64,000 nt of DNA from Phytopseudomonas seleniipraecipitans (lineage in GTDB: Bacteria > Pseudomonadota > Gammaproteobacteria > Pseudomonadales > Pseudomonadaceae). Position 1 is the stretch's first letter. The number at the start of each line of letters is the position of its first letter. A program made the translations under genes and the position numbers. Location of the stretch: assembly GCF_900102335.1 (NCBI RefSeq), contig NZ_FNBM01000001.1, positions 310,001-374,000 of the forward strand, written 5' to 3'. The notes beneath the pieces are model-generated. The model did no database searches. It saw only the letters and a list, made by a program, of their open reading frames with translations, and was not told the DNA's origin. Of the stretch, positions 44,973 to 54,030 are shown piece after piece.

Positions 44973-46049
44973 TCAGGTGCCGCTCTTCACTTTCGTCCAG
45001 ATCCGCGTGCGGATGCGGTCAACCTTCAGCGGCATGGCTTCCAATGCGTAGAGCTTTTCCATGACGTCATCGGGCGGGTAGACGGTGGGGTCTGCCTTGA
45101 GGGCCGGGTCGACCAGGCTGTCGGCCTTGCTGTTGCCGTTGGCGTAGTGCACATGGTCGCTGATGCCGGCGATTACCTTGGGCTCAAGCAGGTAGTTCAT
45201 GAAGGCGTAGGCGGCCTTCTCGTTGGGCGCGTCCTTGGGGATGGCGACCATGTCGAACCACATCGGCGCGCCTTCCTTGGGAATCACGTAGGCGATGTCG
45301 ACGCCATTGCCGGCCTCTTTCGCGCGGGCGCTGGCCTGCATGATGTCGCCGGAGAAACCGACCGCCATGCACACGTCGCCGTTGGCCAGTTCACCCACGT
45401 ACTTGGAGGAGTGAAAATAGGCGACGTTCTTGCGCATCTCCATCAGCAGTGCTTCGGCTTTCTTGTAGTCCTCCGGGTTCTGGCTGTGGTGCGGCAGCCC
45501 CAGGTAATGCAGGGCGATGGGCAGCATTTCCGGGCCATTGTCGAGAATCGCCACGCCGCATTTGCTCAGCTTGGCCATCAGCTCGGGCTTGAAGATCAGG
45601 TCCCAGGAGTCCAGCGGCACGTCGTCGCCGAGCACCGCCTTGACCTTCTCGACGTTGTAGCCGATGCCGGTGCTGCCCCACAGATAGGGGAAGCCGTGCT
45701 GGTTGCCCGGGTCGTTACCCTCCAGGGCCTTGAGCAGCGTCGGGTTGAGGTTCTGCCAGTTGGGCAGTTGGCTCTTGTCCAGCTGCTTGAGCGCGCCGCC
45801 CTGGATCTGTCGAGCCATGAAGTGGTTGGAGGGAAACACCACGTCGTAGCCGGAGCGCCCGGCCATCAGCTTGGCATCGAGGGTTTCGTTGCTGTCGTAG
45901 ACGTCGTAGTGGGGCGTGACGCCGCTGGCCTGCTGGAAGTTCTTCAGCGTGTCGGGGGCGATGTAGTCCGTCCAGTTGTAGATGCGCACGTCTTGCGCCG
46001 CCTGGCTGACCGAGGCGACGAGCATCAGCGGGATGAGCGATTTCAGCAT
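44973..46049 (-). CDS. Polyamine ABC transporter periplasmic binding protein (PotF/SpuD-like)
   Basis: A 358-residue binding protein with signal peptide (LIPLMLVASVSQA). VRIYNWTDYIAPDTLKNFQQASGV is the diagnostic PotF/SpuD/SpuE start, followed by YDVYDSNETLDAKLMAGRSGYDVVFPS. It would bind putrescine or a related polyamine in the periplasm. No permease or ATPase gene is adjacent. It clusters on the same strand with a cupin, a PuuB-like oxidoreductase and an AraC regulator, which supports a role in polyamine use. ATG 46049 is preferred over longer frames to 46331. Confidence 0.87.
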   Translation of the reverse strand: MLKSLIPLMLVASVSQAAQDVRIYNWTDYIAPDTLKNFQQASGVTPHYDVYDSNETLDAKLMAGRSGYDVVFPSNHFMARQIQGGALKQLDKSQLPNWQNLNPTLLKALEGNDPGNQHGFPYLWGSTGIGYNVEKVKAVLGDDVPLDSWDLIFKPELMAKLSKCGVAILDNGPEMLPIALHYLGLPHHSQNPEDYKKAEALLMEMRKNVAYFHSSKYVGELANGDVCMAVGFSGDIMQASARAKEAGNGVDIAYVIPKEGAPMWFDMVAIPKDAPNEKAAYAFMNYLLEPKVIAGISDHVHYANGNSKADSLVDPALKADPTVYPPDDVMEKLYALEAMPLKVDRIRTRIWTKVKSGT

Positions 46050-46090
46050 GAGAGACCTCAACGATTGTTGTGATGTTTTGGAGGCAGCAG

Positions 46091-46432
46091 TCAGAAAATC
46101 AGTACATAGGTTTTGCGCAGCGTTTCTTGTATGTCCCAGATCCCCGTTGTATTTGCCGGAAAGAGGATTGCGTCGCCGGCCTTGATGTCGATGGGCTCGC
46201 CCACGTCGGGAATGAAGGTGCAGCGCCCGGCGATGAAGTGGCAGAACTCCTGTTGCACGATCTGTCGGCGCCAGCGCCCCGGTGTGCATTCCCATATGCC
46301 GGTTTCCACGCCGTCGTCGCGCTCCACGCACGTTACCGAGGTGATGGCGGCAGGCTCGCTGAGCGGGACCGCGACCGGGTTGTGTTCGTCGAGTGCGACG
46401 CTGGCGGTATTACGAAAATGCGTGATGGTCAT
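46091..46432 (-). CDS. Cupin-domain protein of the polyamine cluster
   Basis: A 113-residue protein of the small cupin group (DUF861/EutQ-like pattern: GIWECTPGRWRRQIVQQEFCHFIAGRCTFIPDVGEP). EFCHFIAG and GDAILFPANTTGIWDI are the usual two motifs. Similar genes often sit beside gamma-glutamylputrescine and amine-oxidising genes in pseudomonads, but the reaction is unknown. ATG 46432 is chosen; the codon at 46441 is an alternative. It is 31 bases from the PuuB-like gene upstream and 41 from the binding protein downstream. Confidence 0.8.
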   Translation of the reverse strand: MTITHFRNTASVALDEHNPVAVPLSEPAAITSVTCVERDDGVETGIWECTPGRWRRQIVQQEFCHFIAGRCTFIPDVGEPIDIKAGDAILFPANTTGIWDIQETLRKTYVLIF

Positions 46433-46463
46433 GGCATGCAACCTGAATGTCGGATAAGGGCGT

Positions 46464-47870
46464 TCATTTCATGAAACCTTCCATCAGGCTGGCCACGCGC
46501 TGCGCCATATAGCGCTGCCACGGGCGGCTGGATGGATCGGCAAGCAGCTTGTCTTCACGCACGAAACTGCGAATCACCGCGTTGTAACCCAGCCAGCGGC
46601 AAGGCTCTGGCTCCCAGCGCGGCAGGTCCTGCACGCGGGTGTCGTGGCGCACCCAGGGCTGGCGGGTGAGCAGGCTGTCGGTGCCGAGAATCAGGTCGGC
46701 CAGGGTGCGCCCACCCAGGTTGCTGGCGCCAACGCCCTCGCCACCGTAGCCACCGGACAGGGCGATGCCGTTGCCGCGGTCGCAGAGCATGTGCGGATGA
46801 AAACGCCGTGCCATGCCCAGGTTGCCGCCCCAGGCGTGGGTGATGCGCACGTTGCGCAGTTGCGGGAACAGTTCGCTGAACAGGTAGCGGCGCAGGCCGC
46901 GTTCTTCATCGTTGAGGTTGAAGTCATTACGCAGGCGGCTGCCGAAGCGATAGCCACCGCGGGCACCGAAGATCAGCCGGTCATCGCGGCTGCGCTGGCC
47001 ATAGGTGACCTGGCGGCTGGTTTCACAGAACGCCTGGCCGCGCTCCAGGCCGATCTCGGCCCAGGTCGAGGCCGGTAGCGGTTCGCTGGCGACGATCAGG
47101 CTCTGCACCGGAATCTGGTGGCGGCCGAGTGGCGGCAGGTTGGCGGCATAGCCTTCCACGGCCGGCACGATCCAGTTGGCGCGCACCTCGCCGGCCTCGC
47201 AGCGCACGCTGCCGGCCTGCCAGCTCAGGGCTGGGGTGCTTTCATAGATGCTCACGCCCATGGCTTCGACGCAGCGCGCCAAGCCGCGCACCAGGCGCGC
47301 CGGCTGGATGGTCGCGCAGTGGGGCGTGTACAGCGCGCCATAGGCGCCGGGAATGCGCAGCTGTTGCGCCAGCTCTTCGGCGGGCAGCCAGCGGTAATCG
47401 TCCTCGCCCAGGCCCTCTTCGCGGTAGCCGCGCAGGTACTCGCGCAGGCGCAGTTCCTGCTCCGGGTAGCGGGCTGCGCAATACAGCACGCCGCCTTTGC
47501 GGTAGTCGCAGTCGATGCCCTCGCGCTGCAGCACCTGGCCGACTTCATCGGGAATGCCGTGCAGCAGGTCGTAGGATTGACGCCGCGCTTCGGGGGAAAG
47601 GCCGGCGAGCAGGCGATCCTCGCCGAGCAGGTTGCCCATCAGCCAGCCGCCATTGCGTCCGGACGCACCGAAGCCGGCGATCTTCGCCTCGACGATGACG
47701 ATGCGCAGCTCGGGAGCCTGGCGCTTGAGATAGTAGGCCGTCCACAGCCCGGTATAGCCCGCGCCGATGATGGCGACATCGGCCTGGATATCGCCTTGCA
47801 GCGATGGGCGCGGTGACAGCGGCTCATCCAGTTGGTCCATCCACAGGCTGATGTTGCGCCAGTCGTTCAT
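46464..47870 (-). CDS. FAD-dependent amine oxidoreductase (PuuB-like)
   Basis: A 468-residue DAO-family flavoprotein. ADVAIIGAGYTGLWTAYYLKRQAPELRIVIVEA is the FAD-binding Rossmann start, and GFGASGRNGGW the signature of gamma-glutamylputrescine oxidoreductase and similar enzymes. GGYGGEGVGASNLGGRTLADLI closes the FAD site. It would oxidise gamma-glutamylputrescine or a related amine to the aldehyde, releasing peroxide. Neighbours (polyamine binding protein, cupin, AraC) fit. The exact substrate is inferred. Confidence 0.85.
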   Translation of the reverse strand: MNDWRNISLWMDQLDEPLSPRPSLQGDIQADVAIIGAGYTGLWTAYYLKRQAPELRIVIVEAKIAGFGASGRNGGWLMGNLLGEDRLLAGLSPEARRQSYDLLHGIPDEVGQVLQREGIDCDYRKGGVLYCAARYPEQELRLREYLRGYREEGLGEDDYRWLPAEELAQQLRIPGAYGALYTPHCATIQPARLVRGLARCVEAMGVSIYESTPALSWQAGSVRCEAGEVRANWIVPAVEGYAANLPPLGRHQIPVQSLIVASEPLPASTWAEIGLERGQAFCETSRQVTYGQRSRDDRLIFGARGGYRFGSRLRNDFNLNDEERGLRRYLFSELFPQLRNVRITHAWGGNLGMARRFHPHMLCDRGNGIALSGGYGGEGVGASNLGGRTLADLILGTDSLLTRQPWVRHDTRVQDLPRWEPEPCRWLGYNAVIRSFVREDKLLADPSSRPWQRYMAQRVASLMEGFMK

Positions 47871-47915
47871 GCACCGCTTCCACGCAGAATGTATGCGCCA
47901 AGACTAGAAGCCCAG

Positions 47916-48731
47916 TCAGCCGTTGTCTTGCGTGCGTGCCCGCGCGTAGAGGTCTTTCAAGTAGGCTTTGGGCGAAAGGCCGGTGTGGCGGCGGAAGGTG
48001 CTGTAGAACGCGGTCAGGGAATTGAAGCCGGCCTCGAAGGCCAGTTCGTCCATGCGCCGCAGGTCATTGCCGGCCTGCAGGTGTTGCAGCAGATGCTGCA
48101 GGCGCGCCTGATTGACGTAGCGGTAGAAGCTCTGGCCGAGCACCTGGTTGAGCAGGTAGGAAATCTGGTTGCGGCTGTAACCGGTGGCCGTCGCCACCTG
48201 CTGCAGGCTCAGCGCCGGGTCGAGAAAGGGTTGGCGGCACTGGAAATAGTCCTGCAGGTCCTGCGCCATGAAGCCCAGTTGCCGCGTTGACAGCCCTAGC
48301 TTGCTGATCGCTGCGCTGGCCTGGCTCGGTGGGCGGGTGTCCTGGCCTTCATGCACCAGCGAGGCGTACTCGTTGACCCGCCAGATCAGCCCGTCGCGCA
48401 CGGTGATGGCTTCAGCGGTACGAAACGACACCAGGCCCTCGCCGCCATGCAGTGTGGTGCGGTACTGGATGAACGCGGTGTGGCCGTCGATACGGATGCG
48501 ATCGGTGTGCTCCAGCGCTTCGTCCGGGTGGCGTGGCATGGTGCTGAGCACGTACTCGCGCAGCTCGGCCAGGCCCATGCTGCGGTTGAGGAAGAAGTCG
48601 TGGTACTCGACCTCGGGATGATAGAGCGCCATCACCGCGTCCAGGTCGCGGTACTTCCAGCTGTAGTGGTAGCGCAGCACGGTCTCGCGGGTGCGTTCGG
48701 TCTGGGCGGGGTCATCGGGGAGCTCAGGCAT
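47916..48731 (-). CDS. AraC-family regulator with N-terminal SnoaL/NTF2-like domain
   Basis: A 271-residue fusion. Residues about 10-125 form a SnoaL-like NTF2 fold (YHYSWKYRDLDAVMALYHPEVEYHDFF, then AITVRDGLIWRVNEYAS), and the C-terminus is a double AraC helix-turn-helix (LSLQQVATATGYSRNQISYLLNQVLGQSFYRYVNQARLQ and RMDELAFEAGFNSLTAFYSTFRRHTGLSPKAYLK). An NTF2-type pocket as effector sensor is unusual next to the cupin sensors common in AraC proteins. ATG 48731 is used; a longer frame starts at 48809. It heads the polyamine cluster and probably controls it. Confidence 0.85.
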   Translation of the reverse strand: MPELPDDPAQTERTRETVLRYHYSWKYRDLDAVMALYHPEVEYHDFFLNRSMGLAELREYVLSTMPRHPDEALEHTDRIRIDGHTAFIQYRTTLHGGEGLVSFRTAEAITVRDGLIWRVNEYASLVHEGQDTRPPSQASAAISKLGLSTRQLGFMAQDLQDYFQCRQPFLDPALSLQQVATATGYSRNQISYLLNQVLGQSFYRYVNQARLQHLLQHLQAGNDLRRMDELAFEAGFNSLTAFYSTFRRHTGLSPKAYLKDLYARARTQDNG

Positions 48732-48848
48732 GCCGGTTTCGTCCAGGAAGCAGGGCTCAGCTTGCCCGACTGTGCCCGCCACCTCAAGTCGACGGTTTTG
48801 GCGAGACACATGAACAGCACGTCTTCAACATGAGGGAAACTTGTTATT

Positions 48849-48862
48849 AACGTTAGTACGTT
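48849..48862. promoter_or_regulatory. Inverted repeat upstream of metE
   Basis: AACGT-TAGT-ACGTT is a 14-base palindrome 67 bases before the metE start in a TA-rich spacer shared with the divergent AraC gene. Its regulator is unknown. I do not see a MetR box (TGAA-N5-TTCA) or a cobalamin riboswitch here. Confidence 0.35.
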
Positions 48863-48928
48863 GAGTTTGTTTCATTCGGCAGGGATCTCGACAATGCACG
48901 CCATCATTTATGCATTGGAGATAGCGCC

Positions 48929-51226
48929 ATGGCCCTGGCACACAGCCTCGGATTCCCCCGAATCGGACGTGACCGCGAACTGAAGAAAGCCCAGGAAGCT
49001 TTCTGGAGAGGCGACCTGGACGAAGCCGGCCTGCGAGCAGTGGGCCGTGAACTGCGCGCACGCCACTGGCAGGTGCAGAAGGATGCCGGTATCGAGCTGC
49101 TGCCGGTCGGCGACTTCGCCTGGTACGACGGGGTGCTGGCGCATTCGCTGACCTTCGGGGTGATACCCGAGCGTTTCCGCCCGGCCAGCGGCAAGCCGAC
49201 TCTGGATACGCTGTTCGCCATGGCGCGAGGGGTGAGTGGCGACAGCTGCTGCGCCGGCGCCCATGCGCAAGAGATGACGAAGTGGTTCGATACCAACTAC
49301 CACTACCTGGTGCCCGAATTCAGCGCTGACCAGCAGTTCGCCCTGAGCTGGGAACAGCTGTTCGAGGAAGTGGCTGAAGCCCACGCGCTCGGCCACAGCG
49401 TCAAACCGGTGGTGATCGGTCCGCTGACCTACCTGTGGCTTGGCAAGCTCAAAGGCGACGCCCAGGGTGTCGACAAGCTGGAGCTGCTCGAACGCCTGCT
49501 GCCGCTCTACGGGCAGATATTCCAGCGCCTGGCCGAGCAGGGCGTGGAGTGGGTGCAGATCGACGAGCCTATTCTGGTGCTCGACCTGCCGCAGGATTGG
49601 AAGAACGCCTTCGAGCGCGCCTACAACAGTTTGCAGCGCGAACCGCTGAAGAAGCTGATCGCCACCTACTTCGGCGGCCTCGAAGAGAACCTCGGCCTGG
49701 CTGCCAACCTGCCGGTGGACGGCCTGCACATCGACTTGGTGCGCGCGCCACAGCAGTACCCGACCATTCTCGACCGTCTACCGGCCTACAAGGTGCTGTC
49801 CCTCGGCGTGGTCAATGGCCGCAACGTGTGGCGCTGCGATCTGGAAAACGCCCTGGCGGTGATCGGCCATGCCCACAGCCGGCTTGGCGAACGCCTGTGG
49901 ATCGCGCCGTCCTGCTCGTTGTTGCACAGCCCGGTCGACCTGCAACGTGAAGATCAACTGGATGCCGAGCTGAAGGGTTGGCTGGCCTTCGCCACGCAGA
50001 AATGCGCCGAGGTGGCGCTGCTGGCGCGTGCCGTGAATCAGCCGGACGCCCTCGAAGTACGTACGGCACTGGCTGAAAGCCGCGCCGTGCAGGCTAGCCG
50101 AGCGGCGTCACCACGCATCCACAAGCCGCAGGTGCAGGCGCGACTGACAGCAGTGAGCGCAGGCGATTGCCAGCGTAGCTCGCCATTCGCTCAGCGCATC
50201 GCCAAACAGCGCGCTGGCCTGGCCCTGCCGCCGTTCCCGACCACCACCATCGGCTCGTTCCCGCAGACCTCGGTGATCCGCCTCGCGCGCCAGGCTTTCA
50301 AGCAGGGCAAGCTGTCGCTGGGTGATTACACCGACGCCATGCACAGCGAGATTCGCCATGCGGTGGAGATTCAGGAGCGTCTGGGGCTCGACGTGCTGGT
50401 GCACGGCGAGGCCGAGCGCAACGACATGGTCGAGTATTTCGCCGAGCAGCTCGATGGCTACCTGCTCACCCGCTTTGGCTGGGTGCAGAGCTACGGTTCG
50501 CGCTGCGTGAAACCAGCGGTGATCGTTGGCGACCTGTGCCGCCCCCAGGCGATGACCGTGGAGTGGATCCGTTATGCGCAGAGCCTCACGGGCAAGGCGA
50601 TGAAGGGCATGCTGACTGGCCCGGTGACCATGCTGATGTGGTCGTTCCCACGTGAAGACGTCAGCCGCGACGTGCAGGCGCGGCAACTGGCGCTGGCGCT
50701 TCGTGACGAGGTGGTGGACCTGGAAGCGGCTGGCATCAAGATCATCCAGATCGACGAAGCGGCATTGCGCGAGGGACTGCCGCTGCGCAAGGCCGACTGG
50801 CAAGCGTACCTAGATTGGGCGACCGAGGCGTTCCGCCTGTGCGCCAGCGGCGTGCGCGACGAAACGCAGATCCATACCCATATGTGCTACAGCGAATTCA
50901 ACGACGTGATCGAGTCCATCGCCGCCATGGATGCTGACGTGATCACCATCGAGACGTCGCGCTCGGACATGGAGCTGCTGCAGGCTTTCGAGGCCTTCGA
51001 GTACCCCAACGAGATCGGCCCGGGCGTCTACGACATCCACTCACCGCGGGTGCCGGACACGGCCGAAATGGTCAAGCTGATGCGCAAGGCGGTGCAGCGC
51101 ATCCCGGCCGAGCGCCTGTGGGTCAACCCGGATTGCGGTTTGAAAACCCGCGGCTGGCCCGAGACCGAAGCGGCGCTGGTCAACATGGTCGCCGCAGCGC
51201 GGCAGCTGCGCAAAGAGCTGGCGTGA
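48929..51226 (+). CDS. metE: Cobalamin-independent methionine synthase
   Basis: A 765-residue enzyme that moves a methyl group from 5-methyltetrahydropteroyltri-glutamate to homocysteine, the last step of methionine synthesis. The N-terminus [18 protein letters not shown] is the family start. Zinc ligands are visible as HTHMC (H651, C653) and NPDCGLKTR (C736), offset by ten from the E. coli enzyme, as expected for a slightly longer protein. GGAG precedes the ATG. The gene is monocistronic, ending at a long hairpin. Confidence 0.97.
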   Translation: MALAHSLGFPRIGRDRELKKAQEAFWRGDLDEAGLRAVGRELRARHWQVQKDAGIELLPVGDFAWYDGVLAHSLTFGVIPERFRPASGKPTLDTLFAMARGVSGDSCCAGAHAQEMTKWFDTNYHYLVPEFSADQQFALSWEQLFEEVAEAHALGHSVKPVVIGPLTYLWLGKLKGDAQGVDKLELLERLLPLYGQIFQRLAEQGVEWVQIDEPILVLDLPQDWKNAFERAYNSLQREPLKKLIATYFGGLEENLGLAANLPVDGLHIDLVRAPQQYPTILDRLPAYKVLSLGVVNGRNVWRCDLENALAVIGHAHSRLGERLWIAPSCSLLHSPVDLQREDQLDAELKGWLAFATQKCAEVALLARAVNQPDALEVRTALAESRAVQASRAASPRIHKPQVQARLTAVSAGDCQRSSPFAQRIAKQRAGLALPPFPTTTIGSFPQTSVIRLARQAFKQGKLSLGDYTDAMHSEIRHAVEIQERLGLDVLVHGEAERNDMVEYFAEQLDGYLLTRFGWVQSYGSRCVKPAVIVGDLCRPQAMTVEWIRYAQSLTGKAMKGMLTGPVTMLMWSFPREDVSRDVQARQLALALRDEVVDLEAAGIKIIQIDEAALREGLPLRKADWQAYLDWATEAFRLCASGVRDETQIHTHMCYSEFNDVIESIAAMDADVITIETSRSDMELLQAFEAFEYPNEIGPGVYDIHSPRVPDTAEMVKLMRKAVQRIPAERLWVNPDCGLKTRGWPETEAALVNMVAAARQLRKELA

Positions 51227-51254
51227 GTCTGGTCGCGAGGATTGCCTATTCGGT

Positions 51255-51298
51255 AGCGCAGCGACACCCGGGACGGTTGCCCTGGGTATCGCTGCGCT
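51255..51298. terminator. Long hairpin between metE and the isochorismatase-type gene
   Basis: An 18-base stem, AGCGCAGCGACACCCGGG paired with CCTGGGTATCGCTGCGCT, has two mismatches and an 8-base loop. It lies 28 bases after the metE stop and 24 before the convergent stop, so it may serve both. Confidence 0.7.
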
Positions 51299-51322
51299 CA
51301 ACCACAGGCTACGGGGTGCCGT

Positions 51323-51871
51323 TTAGCCAGCCAGGTATTGTTCGGTCGAGGTGACGGTCGCATAGGCGAATGCCAGTGCGGCCATGTAAGCCGCCTGCAC
51401 CTGAGTTGCCGCCACATGGCTGCCTTCGAATTCCTGGTCGCGGGTCGCGCAGGCGTCGTGAATCACCGTGGTGGTGTAACCGTAGTCGGCGCTGGCCCGA
51501 GCGGCGGCGTCGATGCACATGTGGCTCATGGCGCCGACCAGGGTGATCTCCTTGATACCCGCGTTGTCGAGCAGGGCCTTCAGGTCGGTGCCGATGAACG
51601 CGTTGACCTTGTGCTTGAGCACCTGGCTTTCGCCCTCCAGGGGTTTCACGCTGGTGTGGATATGCGCGCCTTGCGAACCGGCGACGAAGAAGGGTGCGCC
51701 ATCGCCTTCGAATTCATGGCGCACATGAATCACCATCAGGCCGGTCTGGCGGGCGGCAGCCAGTACCCGTGCGGCGTTCTGCGCGGCTGCGTCCATGTCG
51801 TGCAGCGGCCATTTGCCGCCTGAGAAGTAGTCGTTCTGGATGTCGATGAGGATCAGGGCGCGCGTGCTCAT
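51323..51871 (-). CDS. Isochorismatase-family cysteine hydrolase
   Basis: A 182-residue hydrolase. ALILIDIQNDYF gives the catalytic aspartate D10, LKHKVNAF the lysine, and SHMCIDAAARASADYGY the nucleophilic cysteine C119, the triad of the isochorismatase-like superfamily (nicotinamidases and similar amidases). The substrate is unknown. ATG 51871 is set by family length; a longer frame to 52219 runs into the divergent gene. The divergent GlxA-type regulator 93 bases away likely controls it, a common pairing. Confidence 0.87.
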   Translation of the reverse strand: MSTRALILIDIQNDYFSGGKWPLHDMDAAAQNAARVLAAARQTGLMVIHVRHEFEGDGAPFFVAGSQGAHIHTSVKPLEGESQVLKHKVNAFIGTDLKALLDNAGIKEITLVGAMSHMCIDAAARASADYGYTTTVIHDACATRDQEFEGSHVAATQVQAAYMAALAFAYATVTSTEQYLAG

Positions 51872-51964
51872 GGTGTTCTCCGTGGGATATATGCGATACA
51901 CCTTAGCCCTGACGCGCTCAGCTGGGCATAGGCAGGGCCGACATTCTGCAGGGAAAAACTGACA

Positions 51965-52936
51965 ATGAAACGATACGTGGAGATCGGGCTGCTGCTGTAT
52001 CCCGGTGTTCAATTGGCGGCGGTTTATGGCCTGGGCGACCTGTTCACGGTGGCCAACCGCATGGCGGCCAGCCAGGGCCGCGAGGGTGTGCCGGAGCTGC
52101 GCGTCAGCCACTGGCAGGCAAACGATCAGGGATCGCTGCAGCGCGTCTATGACAGCGCTCCACAGCAGACCGGTTGCCCGCAGGTGGTGATCCTCGCGCC
52201 GAGCCTGGAACCCGTGCACGGCCGGCAGGTGGGCGAGCCATACTGCAGCTGGCTACGTGAGCGCCACGCCGCCGGCGTCACCCTCGCATCGGTGTGTGCG
52301 GGGGCTTTTCCGCTGGCAGAAGCGGGGTTGCTCGATGGCCGCTCGGTCACCACCCACTGGGGGCTTGGCGCCGAGCTGTCGGCGCGCTATCCAGCGCTGC
52401 GTGTGCTGCCGGAGCGGATGCTCGTGGATGACGGCGACGTGATGACCGCCGGGGGGCTGATGGCCTGGACCGATCTCGGCCTGGCACTGGTGACGCGTCT
52501 GCTGGGGGCGACCATTGCAGCGGAAACCGCGCGCTTTCTGGTAGTCGACCTGAACCGCACATCACAGCGACACTTCAGCAGTTTCACCCCGGTCTTCGAC
52601 CACGGCGATGCACCGATACTCGCCGTTCAGCATTGGTTGCAGGGACAGGCGGTGGTAGAGGCCAGCCTGGGCACCATGGCCGAACGGGCCGGCCTGGGCG
52701 AGCGCACGTTCCTGCGCCGCTTCCGCGCCGCCACCGGCTTCAATCCCACGCAGTATTGCCAGCAGCTGCGGGTCGCCAAAGCGCGGGATCTGCTCGAATT
52801 CACCCGGCAGAGTATCGATCAGGTGGCCTGGCAGGTCGGCTACCGGGACAGCGGCGCCTTCCGTACCGTGTTTGCGCGCCTGGTCGGGCTCTCGCCTGGC
52901 GATTACCGTAAACGCTTTGCGGCAGCGGCGCGCTAG
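51965..52936 (+). CDS. GlxA-type AraC regulator with DJ-1/PfpI-like sensor domain
   Basis: A 323-residue protein. The N-terminal DJ-1/PfpI-like domain (VEIGLLLYPGVQLAAVYGLGDLF, then ASVCAGAFPLAEAGLLDGRSVTTHW) has the VCAGAF nucleophile-elbow-like turn typical of GlxA regulators. The C-terminal AraC helix-turn-helix reads MAERAGLGERTFLRRFRAATGFNPTQYCQQLRVAKARDLLE and so on. It is divergent from the isochorismatase-type gene. Its stop codon TAG is part of the CTAG at the left end of the MITE-like element. Confidence 0.9.
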   Translation: MKRYVEIGLLLYPGVQLAAVYGLGDLFTVANRMAASQGREGVPELRVSHWQANDQGSLQRVYDSAPQQTGCPQVVILAPSLEPVHGRQVGEPYCSWLRERHAAGVTLASVCAGAFPLAEAGLLDGRSVTTHWGLGAELSARYPALRVLPERMLVDDGDVMTAGGLMAWTDLGLALVTRLLGATIAAETARFLVVDLNRTSQRHFSSFTPVFDHGDAPILAVQHWLQGQAVVEASLGTMAERAGLGERTFLRRFRAATGFNPTQYCQQLRVAKARDLLEFTRQSIDQVAWQVGYRDSGAFRTVFARLVGLSPGDYRKRFAAAAR

Positions 52937-53203
52937 GGTCTGTTGACGTTTCACGCACGGCCGCGCCGGAGCCAGTTTTATCGCGAGGCAAGGCACGAGG
53001 TGCGAAGTTTGGCTGGCCAAATGAGTCACCGAGAAACGCAGCATCGCGATAAAACTGGCCCGGCCCTGCGGGTTGCGCGGGAAATCTCGCCATGCGTTGT
53101 TGGAGGACTTGGCAAGGGAACAACCATTCCCTGCGTCCTCCGCCTAGCCTGGCGAGATTTCTCGCAGCAACGCGGCTCGCGCTGAAACGTCAACAGACCC
53201 TAG
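52933..53203. mobile_element. MITE-like non-autonomous element with perfect terminal inverted repeats
   Basis: A 271-base element (including its CTAG flanks) without a coding frame. The ends are perfect inverted repeats: TAGGGTCTGTTGACGTTTCA at 52934-52953 and its reverse complement at 53183-53202. Inside lie two large hairpins: GCCAGTTTTATCGCGA (52971-52986)/TCGCGATAAAACTGGC (53044-53059), perfect over 16 bases, and 53077-53092 paired with 53150-53165 (one mismatch), the latter enclosing GGAGGAC/GTCCTCC and GGGAA/TTCCC. Flanking CTAG (or TA) duplication fits IS5-group or mariner-type transposition. No transposase gene is nearby. Confidence 0.85.
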
Positions 53204-53874
53204 ACCGAGTCTTCGGCGGCCTTGCCTGCCGGATTGTCACGGGTCGGCATGGCGAGAATTTCCGGCAAGACGTCGCGGGCGAATACGCCATGCAGGCGCC
53301 ACAGTTCGGCGACCGGGTCGCGGTGGTGGTCGACGCGGATGTCCCACAGCGGGTATTCCTCTTGATCGACGATATAGATGACTGCCGAGGATTCGCCATG
53401 GCGATCCCCGCCGCGGTCATCGCCGGCCTCCAATGCGTCGATCAGGCGCTCGACCAGTGCCCGATCCTCGCCGAGGCGAAAAGCATCGGCCACGGCATCC
53501 AGCACCTGCGGTCCTGCCAGGCGATTGCCCTGCACGGAGAACTGTTCGCCGGATAGCGAACCCGCCCACGGAATGCATTCATCACCTGTCCAGCACACGC
53601 TGTCACCGTTGCGATCGATCAACGCCAACTGGCGCAACTGCATGCACGGGTCGGTGTCCATCAGGCGTTTCAGAGCGGCAGGTGCCGAATGGCCCTGACG
53701 CAACAGCGCCAGCCCATCGAGCCCCAGGTACGGGTTGACCTGGGCCTGGGTCGCCACGGCGCCTGCTCCGGCGGCGGCATGGCTAAGCAGTTTGCCCACG
53801 GCCGGCATGGCGGTAGCGGCCGCAACCCCGAACTGGCCGGTGCGTGGGCAGCGAGCAACGATGGAAAAGGTCAT
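53200..53874 (-). CDS. DUF1028 family Ntn-hydrolase-like protein
   Basis: A 224-residue protein of DUF1028: MTFSIVARCPRTGQFGVAAATAMPAVGKLL is the family start, with QAQVNPYLGLDGLALL and CWTGDECIPWAGSLSGEQFSVQGN further on. The fold is of the N-terminal-nucleophile group; a hydrolase role is suspected but not shown. AGGAG seven bases before ATG 53874 sets the start. Its stop (CTA on the plus strand, 53200-53202) lies in the right-hand CTAG of the MITE-like element. Confidence 0.85.
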   Translation of the reverse strand: MTFSIVARCPRTGQFGVAAATAMPAVGKLLSHAAAGAGAVATQAQVNPYLGLDGLALLRQGHSAPAALKRLMDTDPCMQLRQLALIDRNGDSVCWTGDECIPWAGSLSGEQFSVQGNRLAGPQVLDAVADAFRLGEDRALVERLIDALEAGDDRGGDRHGESSAVIYIVDQEEYPLWDIRVDHHRDPVAELWRLHGVFARDVLPEILAMPTRDNPAGKAAEDSV

Positions 53875-53964
53875 GGGCAACTCCTGTGTGCGCGTGTGGC
53901 TTAGGCCACAGGCGGGCCAGTATCGTTCCGCTTGCCTGAGGTCGTGCTGCTATCGGCTTTGTTT

Positions 53965-53983
53965 GATAAGCATTATCATTCGC
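53965..53983 (+). promoter_or_regulatory. Fur-box-like site
   Basis: The 19 bases GATAAGCATTATCATTCGC match 14 of 19 positions of the Fur consensus (GATAATGATAATCATTATC). The site is 48 bases upstream of ATG 54031 of the sigma factor. Because a Fur box should lie in the promoter, it argues against the in-frame ATG at 53932. Confidence 0.7.
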
Positions 53984-54030
53984 TGCTTGCGGCCAGGCGT
54001 CTGGCGCATCGTCACGAGCAATTCACCCCG

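Noticed and set aside
48810-48928. A cobalamin riboswitch or MetR site before metE
   Set aside because: The spacer is too short for a B12 riboswitch and lacks its conserved box; the TGAA and TTCA halves found are nine bases apart, not five.
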